Notes: generated by a model from the sequence alone, not told the origin. Shown: positions 42,078-51,923, counted from the first letter of the stretch. The stretch: DNA of 64,000 nucleotides from CAURNT01 sp963539215 (GCA_963539215.1 CAUTJT010000007.1:12856-76855), one strand, 5' to 3'. Program-made: numbers and translations.

Positions 42078-43805
42078 TTATTTAATACTGTAAAGTATTT
42101 CTAAAACTTCTTTTTCAAATACTTCTAATTTTTCTTTTGAAACTGATTCAACATTATCTTTAACATAAATGTATAATTTAATTTTTGGTTCAGTTCCAGA
42201 TGGTCTTAATGTATACCAACTTCCATCTTCATAAGCAAATTTAATAGCATCTGTTTTTTCTATATCAATTTTTGATTTTTCTCCAGTAATTAAATTTGTT
42301 TTTTCTTGAACATTATAGTCTGTTATTTCAACAAGTTTAGTTCCTTTAATTTCTCTAGGGAATATATTTCTAAATTCAACCATCATTCTTTTAATTCTCT
42401 TTTGACCTTCTAAACCTTCAAGAACAACAGATATTCCTTTTTCTTTATAATATCCAAACTCTTCAAATAATTCTTTTAATACATCTATTAAAGTTTTTCC
42501 TTGCTTTTTATAATATGCTGCCATTTCAGTTAACATAAGAGCAGAACTTACTCCATCTTTATCTCTTAAGAATGTACCTATGTTATATCCTATACTTTCT
42601 TCATATCCAAAAATATAATTTTTTTCTTTTGAAACTTCATATTGATTAGCTATAGCACAAATATTTTTAAATCCTGTTAATACATTTATCACTTCTATTC
42701 CATATTTATTTGCTACAGCTTGCCCCATTTCTCCAGTAACTATAGATTTAACTATAACTGGATTACTTGGGAATATATTTTTTTCTTGCATAGTTGAAAC
42801 TATATAATTTATTAAAAGAACTCCTGTTTGATTACCGTTTAAAGCTACTATTTCACCTTTATGCATTACTTCAACAGCTAATCTATCACAATCAGGATCT
42901 GTCGCTATTAAAATATCTGCATCAACGCTATGTGCTAATTTTTCAGAATATTCAAAAGCTTTTAAATCTTCTGGATTAGGATAAACAAGTGTTGGGAAAG
43001 TTCCATCTGGTAATTCTTGTTCCTTAACTACATATACATTTTTATATCCTTTTCTTTCAAGAACTGTTCTTACAGGTATATTTCCAGCTCCATTTAAAGG
43101 AGTATACACAAGTTTAATACTCATATCTAATTCATCACTTGTTCTTAAAGATGTATTCATAACTTCAGTATAAAATGCTTCATCAACTTCTTTACCTATT
43201 ATTTTTAATAGTCCCTTTTCTATAGCTTCTTCACGTGTTAAATTTACATAAGTATCAAATATATCAAGTTTAGCTATTTCATTAAATACTGCATCTGAAA
43301 TATTTGATTTTATTTGTGATCCTTCTTCCCAATAAACCTTATATCCATTATAATCTTTAGGATTATGGCTTGCTGTTATATTTATACCAGATATACATTT
43401 ATAGTATCTAATAGTATATGAAAGTTCTGGAGTTGGTCTTAAACTTTCAAAAAGATAAGCTTTAATTCCGTTGCTTGCCATTACTAAAGCAGCCAATTCT
43501 GCAAATTCTGGAGAAAATATTCTACAATCATGTGCAAAAGCAACACCTTTATCCATTGCTTCTTGTCCGAAACTTTTAATAACATTAGCTAAAGCTTGAG
43601 TCGCACGAGCTATTACATATTTATTCATTCTATTAGTTCCTGCTCCAAGTTTCCCTCTTAATCCTGCTGTTCCAAACTCCAATTCTTGATAGAATCTATC
43701 TTCAATTTCATCACTATCATTTGCTATTTTCTCTAATTGTTTTCTTAAATCTTGGTCTAAACCTTCATAATTTAACCACTCATTATATTTAGTCATATAA
43801 TCCAT
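42078..43805 (-). CDS. Phosphoglucomutase/phosphomannomutase (alpha-D-phosphohexomutase)
   Basis: 575 residues of the PgcA/Pgm-like long form. The phosphoserine loop is NITASHNPKDYNGYK, the metal loop DPDCDRLAVEV, the sugar loop GYEESIGYNIG, and the phosphate-binding loop RPSGTEPKIKLY. It interconverts glucose 1- and 6-phosphate (or mannose phosphates), feeding polysaccharide precursors. It is the last gene of the six-gene operon transporter-tktN-tktC-ftsX-envC-pgm, ten bases after envC. Confidence 0.93.
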   Translation of the reverse strand: MDYMTKYNEWLNYEGLDQDLRKQLEKIANDSDEIEDRFYQELEFGTAGLRGKLGAGTNRMNKYVIARATQALANVIKSFGQEAMDKGVAFAHDCRIFSPEFAELAALVMASNGIKAYLFESLRPTPELSYTIRYYKCISGINITASHNPKDYNGYKVYWEEGSQIKSNISDAVFNEIAKLDIFDTYVNLTREEAIEKGLLKIIGKEVDEAFYTEVMNTSLRTSDELDMSIKLVYTPLNGAGNIPVRTVLERKGYKNVYVVKEQELPDGTFPTLVYPNPEDLKAFEYSEKLAHSVDADILIATDPDCDRLAVEVMHKGEIVALNGNQTGVLLINYIVSTMQEKNIFPSNPVIVKSIVTGEMGQAVANKYGIEVINVLTGFKNICAIANQYEVSKEKNYIFGYEESIGYNIGTFLRDKDGVSSALMLTEMAAYYKKQGKTLIDVLKELFEEFGYYKEKGISVVLEGLEGQKRIKRMMVEFRNIFPREIKGTKLVEITDYNVQEKTNLITGEKSKIDIEKTDAIKFAYEDGSWYTLRPSGTEPKIKLYIYVKDNVESVSKEKLEVFEKEVLEILYSIK

Positions 43806-43815
43806 TTTATCCTCC

Positions 43816-45108
43816 TTATAAATAACTAGCTGGATTTACATAATTTACACCTTTTCTAACCTCAAAGTATAAATTAGGTTCTTTTGTTATACTTTCTCTT
43901 CCCAAAGTACCTATAACTTGTCCTTTTGTAACTTTTGTTCCACTTGCAACTTTTACAGAAGCAAGATTTCCATAAACTGTTATAAAAGTACCGTGATCTA
44001 TCATTATTACAGCTCCCAATCCTTTTAACGAACCTGAATAAAGTACACTTCCTGTATCAGATGCTTTAACACTTTGTCCTAAACTTCCTCTAATTTCTAT
44101 TCCTTTACTTACTATACCTGGTCCTTTTTCTTCTCCATATCTTACAACTATATTCCCATTTATAGGCATAATAAATTGTCCTGTTCCTTTAACAACTTCA
44201 GGAATTTTTGTAATTGCTGTATTAGTATTATTAGAATTAGAAGAGGCATTTGTAGTATTATTTTTAGCAGCATTAGCCTTAGCTGCTTGTTCTGCTCTTT
44301 TTCTAGCTTCTTCTTCTCTTTTCTTAGCAGCTGCTATAATAGCACTAATTTGTTGATTCAGTCTTTTCTTTTCAGCTATTAAATTATCATTAGTTTTTTC
44401 AATTTTTTTATTTTCATTTTTAAGAGAACTTTGAATATACTGTAAATTTTTAATAGCATGATCTTTTTTATCTTTAGCTAATCTCAATTCTGATCTTTTA
44501 GCTTCTAATTCTTTTTTAGTTTTTTCTACAGCTCTAGCCTTAGCTTCTTTTTCACTCTTAGCTTTTTCTTCATTTTTCTTTTGTACTTCAACTTGTGATT
44601 TATATGATTCTATAGTTTTTATTTTATTTTGTTCTTGGCCTAATATTTTATTTAAATCATGTTGTTTTTTAGTGTTTTGAGCCGTATTTAAAGATTTAGT
44701 AACTACATTAGAGTTCAAAACCTTATTCCAAACTTTTATTTTATTTTTATAATTTGTTTTACCTTCAGTAATTTTTTGAGTGCTATCTTCTATTTTCTTA
44801 ATACTTTCATTTATTTCTTTAGTACTCTTACCTATACTTTGTAAAAGTGCTACATATTCTGCTTCTATAGCATCAAATTCTTTTTGTAATTTATTTATTA
44901 AAGTATTAAGATTTGCAATTTCCTTTTTAACTACTGCTTCATCTTTTTGAGCTGTACTAATTTTTGTATTATTAGTATTAATTTTATTAGTATTAGCCTT
45001 AACTTGAGAATCAATTTGAGTAATTCTCTTTTGATTTTTTTCTATACTTGCAGAATTTGAAAAAGATAGTAATGAGAATATACTTAAAAATAGTATACTT
45101 TTCTTCAT
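43816..45108 (-). CDS. EnvC-like murein hydrolase activator (coiled coil plus degenerate LytM)
   Basis: 430 residues. A signal peptide (MKKSILFLSIFSLLSFSNS) is followed by ~250 residues of coiled coil rich in Lys/Glu/Asn, an Ala/Asn-rich linker and a C-terminal M23/LytM domain. The LytM domain is degenerate: SKGIEIRG stands where HxGxD is expected, and TVYGNLASV replaces the YxHL motif. This matches EnvC, which activates amidases rather than cutting peptidoglycan. It follows ftsX by one base, so it is likely pulled on by FtsX across the inner membrane. The start at 45108 has AGGAGG six bases upstream. Confidence 0.85.
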   Translation of the reverse strand: MKKSILFLSIFSLLSFSNSASIEKNQKRITQIDSQVKANTNKINTNNTKISTAQKDEAVVKKEIANLNTLINKLQKEFDAIEAEYVALLQSIGKSTKEINESIKKIEDSTQKITEGKTNYKNKIKVWNKVLNSNVVTKSLNTAQNTKKQHDLNKILGQEQNKIKTIESYKSQVEVQKKNEEKAKSEKEAKARAVEKTKKELEAKRSELRLAKDKKDHAIKNLQYIQSSLKNENKKIEKTNDNLIAEKKRLNQQISAIIAAAKKREEEARKRAEQAAKANAAKNNTTNASSNSNNTNTAITKIPEVVKGTGQFIMPINGNIVVRYGEEKGPGIVSKGIEIRGSLGQSVKASDTGSVLYSGSLKGLGAVIMIDHGTFITVYGNLASVKVASGTKVTKGQVIGTLGRESITKEPNLYFEVRKGVNYVNPASYL

Positions 45109-45109
45109 T

Positions 45110-46174
45110 TTAATCCTCCTTACCTGTTTCTTCAAATTCACTCGTATCAGTATTTGAATGTATCATATTTTTTAATTTTTCTATTTCTGTTAACTCTTCA
45201 ACGTCTCTTATTTCTTCTTTAGCTTCATTAACATTCTCTTCTTCTACAGTTTCTTCAACTTGTTCAAAAGCTTCTTCTATTTCTTCAGCTTCTAATTTAT
45301 ATAATTTTTCATAATAAGATATTCTAAAGTATTTACCTAATAAAACATAATTAATAATTAAAGAAAGAAGTATAGTTAAAAGTATAACCACTAATAAAAC
45401 TTGTATTTCTTGATTCATAGGTGCTATTTGTACATCTTCACCAAAAGCAGTTCTAACTAATCCTATAGCATTTTCTCTTATATATGTATATGCAAAATAA
45501 CTTATCGCACCTGATATTAATATATTAACAACTGACTCAACAAAGAAAGTAGTTCTAATAAATAATTTAGATTTACCCTTTATTAAATTACTGTATATTT
45601 CAGTTTTTCTTGTCTTAACATTAGATATAGATATAGTATATATCATAATAAATGCAAATACTGCTAAAGATATACTTGCATATTTAATAAATGAATCAAG
45701 TCCATTACTAAAATTAAATGTTTGAGTTATTACATCTTCTCTTAAATCAATAGAACTTACTTCACTTAAAGACTCTAAATCTACTCTTAAATTATCTACA
45801 TTAGTTCCTTTTTTTATATATAGAAAATAAGAATCTTCTAAAGGATTATCTTCACTACTTAATTCAACATTTAATTCTTTGGCAATGTTATCAAGGGCTG
45901 TTTGCTTAGAAACATATTCTATAGATGCTATCCCTTCTAAATTTTTAACCTTATTTTCAAATTCCGTTCTCTTTTCATCTTCTAAATTATTTACATATAT
46001 TATAGCTTGATTTGAACTTTCTGCCTTAATTCTATATATATTAAGATTTATAGCTCCAAATAAAAACATATTTATTAATGTAAAAATTAAAACTAATGAT
46101 ATCAATGAAGAAAAGAAAGTCCCCAATTCTGTTTTTATATTATCCCAAACCCCTCTTATCAACTTATTCAACAT
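45110..46174 (-). CDS. ftsX: Cell division protein FtsX
   Basis: 354 residues. One membrane segment, an external domain (about 50-160), then three membrane segments with the family stretch FAFIMIYTISISNVKTRKTEIYS and LIINYVLLGKYF. FtsX works with the ATPase FtsE to control EnvC-type activators at the division site; envC indeed follows after one base. The last ~60 residues are an unusual Glu-rich tail (EEAFEQVEETVEEENVNEA). No ftsE is present: the gene upstream is the transketolase C subunit. Confidence 0.9.
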   Translation of the reverse strand: MLNKLIRGVWDNIKTELGTFFSSLISLVLIFTLINMFLFGAINLNIYRIKAESSNQAIIYVNNLEDEKRTEFENKVKNLEGIASIEYVSKQTALDNIAKELNVELSSEDNPLEDSYFLYIKKGTNVDNLRVDLESLSEVSSIDLREDVITQTFNFSNGLDSFIKYASISLAVFAFIMIYTISISNVKTRKTEIYSNLIKGKSKLFIRTTFFVESVVNILISGAISYFAYTYIRENAIGLVRTAFGEDVQIAPMNQEIQVLLVVILLTILLSLIINYVLLGKYFRISYYEKLYKLEAEEIEEAFEQVEETVEEENVNEAKEEIRDVEELTEIEKLKNMIHSNTDTSEFEETGKED

Positions 46175-46188
46175 TTTTCCTCCTGAAA

Positions 46189-47109
46189 CTATATGTTTTT
46201 AAGAACTAATTCCACTAAATTATCAGCTCTTAAACCATATTTATCTAACATAACATTTCCATCAGCACTTTGACCAAATATATCATTTATTCCGTGTCTA
46301 ATAACTTTTACAGGATTTACTGATGAAAGATACTCACTAACTGCACTTCCTAGCCCACCTATAACTGAATGTTCCTCACTAGTTATAACTAATTTACATT
46401 CACGTGCTGCTTTTAAAACTACTTCTTCATCTAAAGGTTTGATTGTAGACATATTTATTACTCTTACACTTATACCTTTATCTTTTAATATTTCTTGTGC
46501 TTTTAAAGCTTCCCCTACTAAAAGTCCTGTTGCTATAATAGCTACATCTGTTCCTTCAGTTAAAGTACTAGCTTTACCTATTTCAAATTTATAATCTTCT
46601 GTATATATATCAGCAACTGGTAATCTCCCCAATCTAACATATACTGGACCTTCATATTCTGCTGCAGCAAAAATAATTTTTTCTGTTTCCATTGCATCTG
46701 CTGGTTGTAGAACGACCATACCAGGTATAGCACGCATTAAAGCTATATCTTCAACTGATTGATGTGATCCTCCATCTTCACCTAATGATATTCCTGCATG
46801 TGTAGGACAAATTTTAACATTTAATTTAGGATATGCTACTGAGTTTCTTATTTGATCAAAAGCACGTCCTGCTGCAAACATAGCGAAAGTTGATGCAAAT
46901 GGTATTTTACCAGTACTTGCAAGTCCTGCAGATGTTCCTATTAAATTCGCTTCTGCTATACCTACATTAATATGTCTTTGTGGAAATTCTTTTTGAAAAA
47001 AAGTTGTCATAGTTGATTTAGATAAATCAGCCTCCAATACTACAACTTTATCATTTTCTTTACCTAATTTTACTAACGCCTCTCCATAGGCTTGTCTTGT
47101 AGCTTTCAT
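46189..47109 (-). CDS. Transketolase, C-terminal subunit
   Basis: 306 residues with the pyrimidine-binding and C-terminal domains of transketolase: EADLSKSTMTTFFQKEFPQR, INVGIAEANLIGTSAGLAS, PTHAGISLGEDGGSHQS and VRVINMSTIKPLDEE. In this split form it pairs with the TPP-domain subunit encoded nine bases upstream. Together they transfer two-carbon units in the pentose phosphate pathway, and link to Rpe at 1.3 kb. Confidence 0.95.
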   Translation of the reverse strand: MKATRQAYGEALVKLGKENDKVVVLEADLSKSTMTTFFQKEFPQRHINVGIAEANLIGTSAGLASTGKIPFASTFAMFAAGRAFDQIRNSVAYPKLNVKICPTHAGISLGEDGGSHQSVEDIALMRAIPGMVVLQPADAMETEKIIFAAAEYEGPVYVRLGRLPVADIYTEDYKFEIGKASTLTEGTDVAIIATGLLVGEALKAQEILKDKGISVRVINMSTIKPLDEEVVLKAARECKLVITSEEHSVIGGLGSAVSEYLSSVNPVKVIRHGINDIFGQSADGNVMLDKYGLRADNLVELVLKNI

Positions 47110-47118
47110 ATTATCCTC

Positions 47119-47928
47119 CTATTTTAATTCTTCCATAGCTTTTTCAAATTCTTCTTTATTAGGTGCTTTACCATGCCAACCTGCATTATTTTCCATAAAT
47201 GAAACACCTTTACCTTTAACTGTTTTTGCTATAATAACTGTTGGTTTACCTTTAGTATTACGAGCTTCCTCTAAAGATTTTCTAATTTCTTCAAAATTAT
47301 GACCATCAATATTAATTACGTGCCAATTAAATGATTTAAATTTATCAGTTAAAGGTTCAACAGGCATTACTTTAGATACATTACCATCTATTTGTAAATC
47401 ATTTGAATCAACTATAGCAACTAAATTATCTAACCCAAAATGAGGTGCAGACATAAATGCTTCCCAAACTTGTCCTTCTTGTAATTCTCCATCTCCTAAT
47501 ATTGCATATACTCTAAAATTATCATTTGAAATTTTTGCTGATATTGCCATTCCTTGAGCTGCTGATAAACCTTGACCTAAAGAACCTGTAGACATATCTA
47601 TTCCAGGTAATTTTTTAAGATCTGGATGTCCTTGAAGAGGTGATCCAAATTTTCTTAATTCTGTTACTAAAGATTTATCTACATAACCTTTTTCCATTAA
47701 AGTTGCATATATTGCAGGAGCAGCATGACCTTTAGATAATACAAATCTATCTCTTTTAGGTGCTCTTGCATCAGTTGGATCTAAATTCATTTCTTCAAAA
47801 TATAGAACTGTTAATAAATCTGCTATAGAAAGTGATCCTCCAGGATGTCCAGATTTTGCATGATATACCATTTCCACAATATTTCTCCTAATTTTTTTTG
47901 AAATTTCTTTTAATTCTAAAATTTCCAT
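47119..47928 (-). CDS. Transketolase, N-terminal subunit
   Basis: 269 residues with the TPP-binding domain: HAKSGHPGGSLSIADL, RFVLSKGHAAPAIYATL, STGSLGQGLSAAQGMAIS and the metal-binding GDGELQEGQVWEAFM. Split transketolases are common in Firmicutes, Fusobacteria and archaea. It directly follows a sugar-type transporter gene (nine bases), which suggests that the transported sugar may be a pentose or sugar acid. Confidence 0.95.
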   Translation of the reverse strand: MEILELKEISKKIRRNIVEMVYHAKSGHPGGSLSIADLLTVLYFEEMNLDPTDARAPKRDRFVLSKGHAAPAIYATLMEKGYVDKSLVTELRKFGSPLQGHPDLKKLPGIDMSTGSLGQGLSAAQGMAISAKISNDNFRVYAILGDGELQEGQVWEAFMSAPHFGLDNLVAIVDSNDLQIDGNVSKVMPVEPLTDKFKSFNWHVINIDGHNFEEIRKSLEEARNTKGKPTVIIAKTVKGKGVSFMENNAGWHGKAPNKEEFEKAMEELK

Positions 47929-47937
47929 AAATTCCTC

Positions 47938-49257
47938 CTATATTTCACTTTTTTTTAAACAATAACAAATAAATGATATAACTAAAAATACTAAAGCAAC
48001 AAATAATGTTGAAATTATACCATATTTAGTTGCGCCTCCATTAATAGTCCCCACTGTTAATAATAATGTTGTTGTAACAATTTGAACAAGCATAGCAAGC
48101 TTTAAGAATAATCCTTGTATCCCAAACATCATTCCTTCTATTCTTAAGTTATCTCTTTCATATATCTTATTAGAAATTTCACTTAGCATTGCTGGTGGGA
48201 AAATAAAGGCTGACCCACTTACACCCATACCAACAATAACAAAAGAAAGATAAAATATATATATATTTTGTTCTCCAAATAATATTAATAAAACTGTACC
48301 TAAAAATATCAATAATAAATCTAATAACATAATTTGTTTATACTCATATTTTTCACATAATTTTTTTGTAATAGGGAAAAATATAGCTGAAACCAAGAAA
48401 AGTAAAGCTGTTGGTATCATAGAAGCCTTTTCTGGTTGCCCTAATATTCCCGTAACATAATATATTATAGAATTACGTATTATATTAAATCCAGAAAAGA
48501 AAAAGAAAAAGCCTATAAAATATAGTAATATCTCTTTATTTTTTAGGTATGAAAGCGATTTAGAAAATGCAATATGTTCATTATTATCTACTGCATTTGC
48601 ATTTTTTGTTTCTTTTACACCTATTATAGAAATCAGAACAAATATTCCTGAAATAACAGAAAATATTGTAACCATAATACGCATAGCTAAATCAAAACTA
48701 TAACCTTTTTTTATTAAAATATCTAGTACCAAAGAACTAAATATTAAAGGTATCGCTGTAAAAACTAATCTAAATACAGATTGTATTGTTGATAAATTCA
48801 ATCTTTCTTTTTTACTAGAAGATAAATCTGCAAGAAGTGCATTATATGGACCTCCTACTAATGTATATCCTGTAAAATATACACTACCAACAACTGATAA
48901 GTATATAGTTGAAATTACAATTGAATTACTTATTGGAAAGAAAAATAGTATAGTTGAAACAACTAAAGGAAGCAATCCAACTAACATATATAAAGATCTT
49001 CTTCCAAACTTAGATCTTGAATTATCTGAAAGATAACCTACCAAAGGATCTGTAATAGCATCAACTAAACGCATTATAAAGAAAGCTAAAACAAGCATAG
49101 ATACAGGTATTATAGGTTTAATTCCGTATTTTTCTATAGTAGTTGATGAAGGTAGATAAAAGTATTGTACCCACTGATTAAATATTTGATCTAACATAAA
49201 ATATCCAACACCTAGACCATAAAAAATATATGTTGATTTATTTAATTTTTTACTCAT
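47938..49257 (-). CDS. GPH-family sugar:cation symporter (MFS)
   Basis: 439 residues with about 12 membrane segments. MRLVDAITDPLVGYLSDNSRSKFGRR is the typical GPH signature (D-A-x-x-D-P-x-x-G-x-x-S-D), as in MelB. GPH proteins import glycosides, pentosides or hexuronides with Na+ or H+. The substrate cannot be read from sequence, but co-transcription with transketolase favours a pentose, uronide or a sugar that enters the pentose phosphate pathway. First gene of its operon. Confidence 0.88.
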   Translation of the reverse strand: MSKKLNKSTYIFYGLGVGYFMLDQIFNQWVQYFYLPSSTTIEKYGIKPIIPVSMLVLAFFIMRLVDAITDPLVGYLSDNSRSKFGRRSLYMLVGLLPLVVSTILFFFPISNSIVISTIYLSVVGSVYFTGYTLVGGPYNALLADLSSSKKERLNLSTIQSVFRLVFTAIPLIFSSLVLDILIKKGYSFDLAMRIMVTIFSVISGIFVLISIIGVKETKNANAVDNNEHIAFSKSLSYLKNKEILLYFIGFFFFFSGFNIIRNSIIYYVTGILGQPEKASMIPTALLFLVSAIFFPITKKLCEKYEYKQIMLLDLLLIFLGTVLLILFGEQNIYIFYLSFVIVGMGVSGSAFIFPPAMLSEISNKIYERDNLRIEGMMFGIQGLFLKLAMLVQIVTTTLLLTVGTINGGATKYGIISTLFVALVFLVISFICYCLKKSEI

Positions 49258-49291
49258 GTAGTCTCCTTTATTTGGTAATTTATTACATTAT

Positions 49292-49319
49292 ATTTTAACA
49301 TATTTTAATTGAAATTCAA
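49292..49319 (-). promoter_or_regulatory. Promoter of the transporter-transketolase operon
   Basis: Minus strand: TTGAAT (49314-49319), 16-base spacer, TAAAAT (49292-49297). The -35 element lies in the end of the upstream hydrolase gene. Confidence 0.5.
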
Positions 49320-50225
49320 AAAGTTTTGAATTGAATTAGTATATTCCCATTTATACTGAAGATATATCCTTACATGTTGTCCTTTTCTAAAAGCTTTAAA
49401 CTGTGGCTTAATAATATCTTCACCATTTAATATTCTAGATTTAATTTTTTCATATTCATCATTTATTATATAATATGGTGTTACTTCATCTTTTTCTGAT
49501 TGTAATATTAATGTAGGTACTAATCCTAATATTACAGATAATCTTAATTTATATAACATATCATCTATTCTACGATTAAATATAGAATGTATATATTCTA
49601 CAAAAAATCTAGGTATTTTTATTTTACCAATTTTTGAATTTATAAGTAGTATTTGTTTTACATTTGATACAGGAGAATCAAGTATCAATTTTTCTATACA
49701 TATATCTTCATTTTTCAATTCCTCTTTATATAAATAAGGAACTAAAGCTGAACCCATACCACCTTGAGAAAATCCATAAAGAATAAAATTCTTAGTATCA
49801 AATTTTTCCTTTAACATTTTAACTGTATTAAATATATCTCTTGCAAAATAATAACCAAAAGCTGTCCTTGACTCATCTGATTTTCCTGAATTTCTTAAAT
49901 CTGGTAAAAATATATTATATTTATCATCTAATTGCATATCTTTAAAAAGTTGTAAAAACTTCAAACTAAATATTCTATTGTTATTTCTTCCATGTGATAT
50001 AATTATAGTTTTAGTAGCACCTTCAACAGGTATATACCAGCCAAATAAATTTATATCATCAGATTTATACTCTATCTCAAAAAAATCCATATCAAAAGAA
50101 CTAGGAGAGTATTTACCACATATAAATCTATTTTTACTTTTCATTACATCATTAAGTGATTTTTCTAAAGAAACTCTTTTATATAGTTCTATTTTATTTA
50201 TAAATAGTTTTGTTAACCCAAACAT
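49305..50225 (-). CDS. Alpha/beta hydrolase
   Basis: 306 residues with the serine-hydrolase triad: nucleophile elbow GFSQGGMGSAL, Asp in LQSEKDEVTP and His in RKGQHVRIYL. The oxyanion region is IIISHGRNNNR. The N-terminal ~60 residues include a hydrophobic/amphipathic stretch that could hold it at the membrane. No substrate can be assigned. The ATG at 50225 overlaps the tmcAL stop (TGATG), so the two genes are translationally coupled. Confidence 0.85.
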   Translation of the reverse strand: MFGLTKLFINKIELYKRVSLEKSLNDVMKSKNRFICGKYSPSSFDMDFFEIEYKSDDINLFGWYIPVEGATKTIIISHGRNNNRIFSLKFLQLFKDMQLDDKYNIFLPDLRNSGKSDESRTAFGYYFARDIFNTVKMLKEKFDTKNFILYGFSQGGMGSALVPYLYKEELKNEDICIEKLILDSPVSNVKQILLINSKIGKIKIPRFFVEYIHSIFNRRIDDMLYKLRLSVILGLVPTLILQSEKDEVTPYYIINDEYEKIKSRILNGEDIIKPQFKAFRKGQHVRIYLQYKWEYTNSIQNFLNFN

Positions 50226-51388
50226 CAATTTTCCCCTTTCAAATATACTACATTTAATTTTTCTTTATCTTTTTTTAACAATTCATATAATAAAAAAGCG
50301 TTTTTTTCAATTTTTATCTTATGACTTAAAACATTTTTTTCTATGTCCTTCCAATTAACAAAAATAGGAAAATGCTTATCTTTAAGACTTTTAATTAAAG
50401 ATCTTCCTCTATCATTCATAGCAAGTACTCTAACATACTCTATTTCTGATTTTTTATCTATATCTTCTTTTCGTATATCAAGTAAAAGATTTAAGATTAA
50501 TCTTTTAATTCTATTTTTGCTTATATTTTTAGAAAGCATCTTATCAAAAAATTCTTCACTAGTAACAACCATCAAATTTTTATATATTCTATTATATATA
50601 CTATCATTATAATCATATACTTTTATTATTTCATTCTTTGATTTAACATTGAATATATATTTAAAAATTTCAAAAATCTTTTCATCAATACTTTTAAAAT
50701 TAATATTTTTAGTATCCAAAATCCTTTTAGTATTATTAGGAATTAATTCATTTATATCATATTTATTATAATTTTTTCTAATAAAACTTGCTGAGGCTAT
50801 ATTCCCAATTACTTCCTCTCCATTATATTCAACATTTTTTCTTTTAATAGGATAATATTTCAATTTCATTGAATTTTCTATTATAGATTTAATATATGAT
50901 ATAGCTAATATATTATTAGATTTATACCAATTTTCATATCCAAATTCTTGAAGAATTTTCTGATGCGAACTTGTATAACTAAACCCCTGTTTTTGTAATT
51001 CTTTTAATTTTAATAAATAATTCTCTGTTTTTTGCAATTCTATTACTTTAATAAAACTTTTTAAATTATCACTTTCTACTCCAAAAACTTGAACTTCAAC
51101 TCCAAGCAACTCTAAAATTTTAGTTGAAAAAATCGCAAAAACTTCTGCATTCTGTATAGAATAATAACAAGGAAGCTCAACTACTAAATCATATCCATTT
51201 TCTATAGCAATAACTGATTTCTCAAATTTATTCAAAATAGAAACTTCTCCTCTTTGTACAAAATTACCACTAACAACTGCTACCTTAATATTGGGCTGCA
51301 TTTCAATAATTTTATCTATTTGATATTTATGTCCATTATGAAACGGATTAAATTCAGCAACTACACCTATATTCATATTTTTTAGCAT
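50225..51388 (-). CDS. tmcAL: tRNA(Met) cytidine acetate ligase
   Basis: 387 residues. The nucleotidyltransferase signature IGVVAEFNPFHNGHKYQI (HxGH) at the N terminus, VAVVSGNFVQRGEVSI and VVELPCYYSIQNAEVFA are typical of TmcAL/YlbM, which makes ac4C at C34 of elongator tRNA-Met from acetate and ATP. Its substrate tRNA is encoded at 14830-14906. The start at 51388 has GGAGG five bases upstream; the ATG at 51400 precedes that site. It forms a two-gene unit with the alpha/beta hydrolase. Confidence 0.93.
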   Translation of the reverse strand: MLKNMNIGVVAEFNPFHNGHKYQIDKIIEMQPNIKVAVVSGNFVQRGEVSILNKFEKSVIAIENGYDLVVELPCYYSIQNAEVFAIFSTKILELLGVEVQVFGVESDNLKSFIKVIELQKTENYLLKLKELQKQGFSYTSSHQKILQEFGYENWYKSNNILAISYIKSIIENSMKLKYYPIKRKNVEYNGEEVIGNIASASFIRKNYNKYDINELIPNNTKRILDTKNINFKSIDEKIFEIFKYIFNVKSKNEIIKVYDYNDSIYNRIYKNLMVVTSEEFFDKMLSKNISKNRIKRLILNLLLDIRKEDIDKKSEIEYVRVLAMNDRGRSLIKSLKDKHFPIFVNWKDIEKNVLSHKIKIEKNAFLLYELLKKDKEKLNVVYLKGEN

Positions 51389-51451
51389 AACCACCTCCAT
51401 TGTATATAGTATACCAAAAAAAAGGAAAAAATTAAACTAAAAGGAATTTTA

Positions 51452-51480
51452 ATTAAAATAAAAGAGGACTAAAGTCCCCT
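51452..51480 (-). terminator. Terminator at the end of the rpsB-mreB-TnpA unit
   Basis: Minus strand: AGGGGACT pairs with AGTCCTCT (one G-U pair) around TT (51463-51480), followed by TTTATTTTAATT. Confidence 0.75.
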
Positions 51481-51481
51481 A

Positions 51482-51922
51482 TTATTCATGTATCTGATCA
51501 CAATGACACGTTGTGCAATTATGATCTACTATATCACATTTAATTTTAGTTTTAATATAGTGCATTATCATATCTTTGCTTGGAACTCCTTCTGTTATTA
51601 AAAAGTAAGTTTTCTCCCAAAGTCCATCTTCTGCTTCTATATTTTTAAATTCTTTTTTTATTAATCTTGATGTAGAACTTTTATAAGCATTAATAAACTT
51701 AGAAATTTCACTTTTAGGGTGAGCTTTAAATTTGATATGCATATGATCTACTTCATAACTATAGTCATAAATCTCTATTAAATAAGGTTTAGACAATTGT
51801 TTGAATTTTTCTATATTGAAATTTGCTATTTCATCATTAAATATTGGCATTCTATTTTTTGTAACTAATACCAATTGATAATATAAAGCAAATACAGAAT
51901 GATTATTTCCATATATTTCCAT
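51482..51922 (-). CDS. IS200/IS605-like Y1 (TnpA-type) HUH protein, probably domesticated
   Basis: 146 residues with the Y1 transposase fold. The HUH motif is His60-Met-His62 in VDHMHIKFKAHP, and LWEKTYFLITEGVPSKDMI leads to the catalytic-helix Tyr122 in HYIKTK. The Gln usually four residues after the Tyr (YIxxQ) is Lys126 here. The C terminus ends in a Cys/His cluster (H134, C136, C139, H140, C141, H145) not typical of IS200. The start lies one base after the mreB stop, with AAGGA inside mreB. The only hairpin nearby is a normal terminator; no IS ends or tnpB are seen. Confidence 0.78.
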   Translation of the reverse strand: MEIYGNNHSVFALYYQLVLVTKNRMPIFNDEIANFNIEKFKQLSKPYLIEIYDYSYEVDHMHIKFKAHPKSEISKFINAYKSSTSRLIKKEFKNIEAEDGLWEKTYFLITEGVPSKDMIMHYIKTKIKCDIVDHNCTTCHCDQIHE

Positions 51923-51923
51923 T

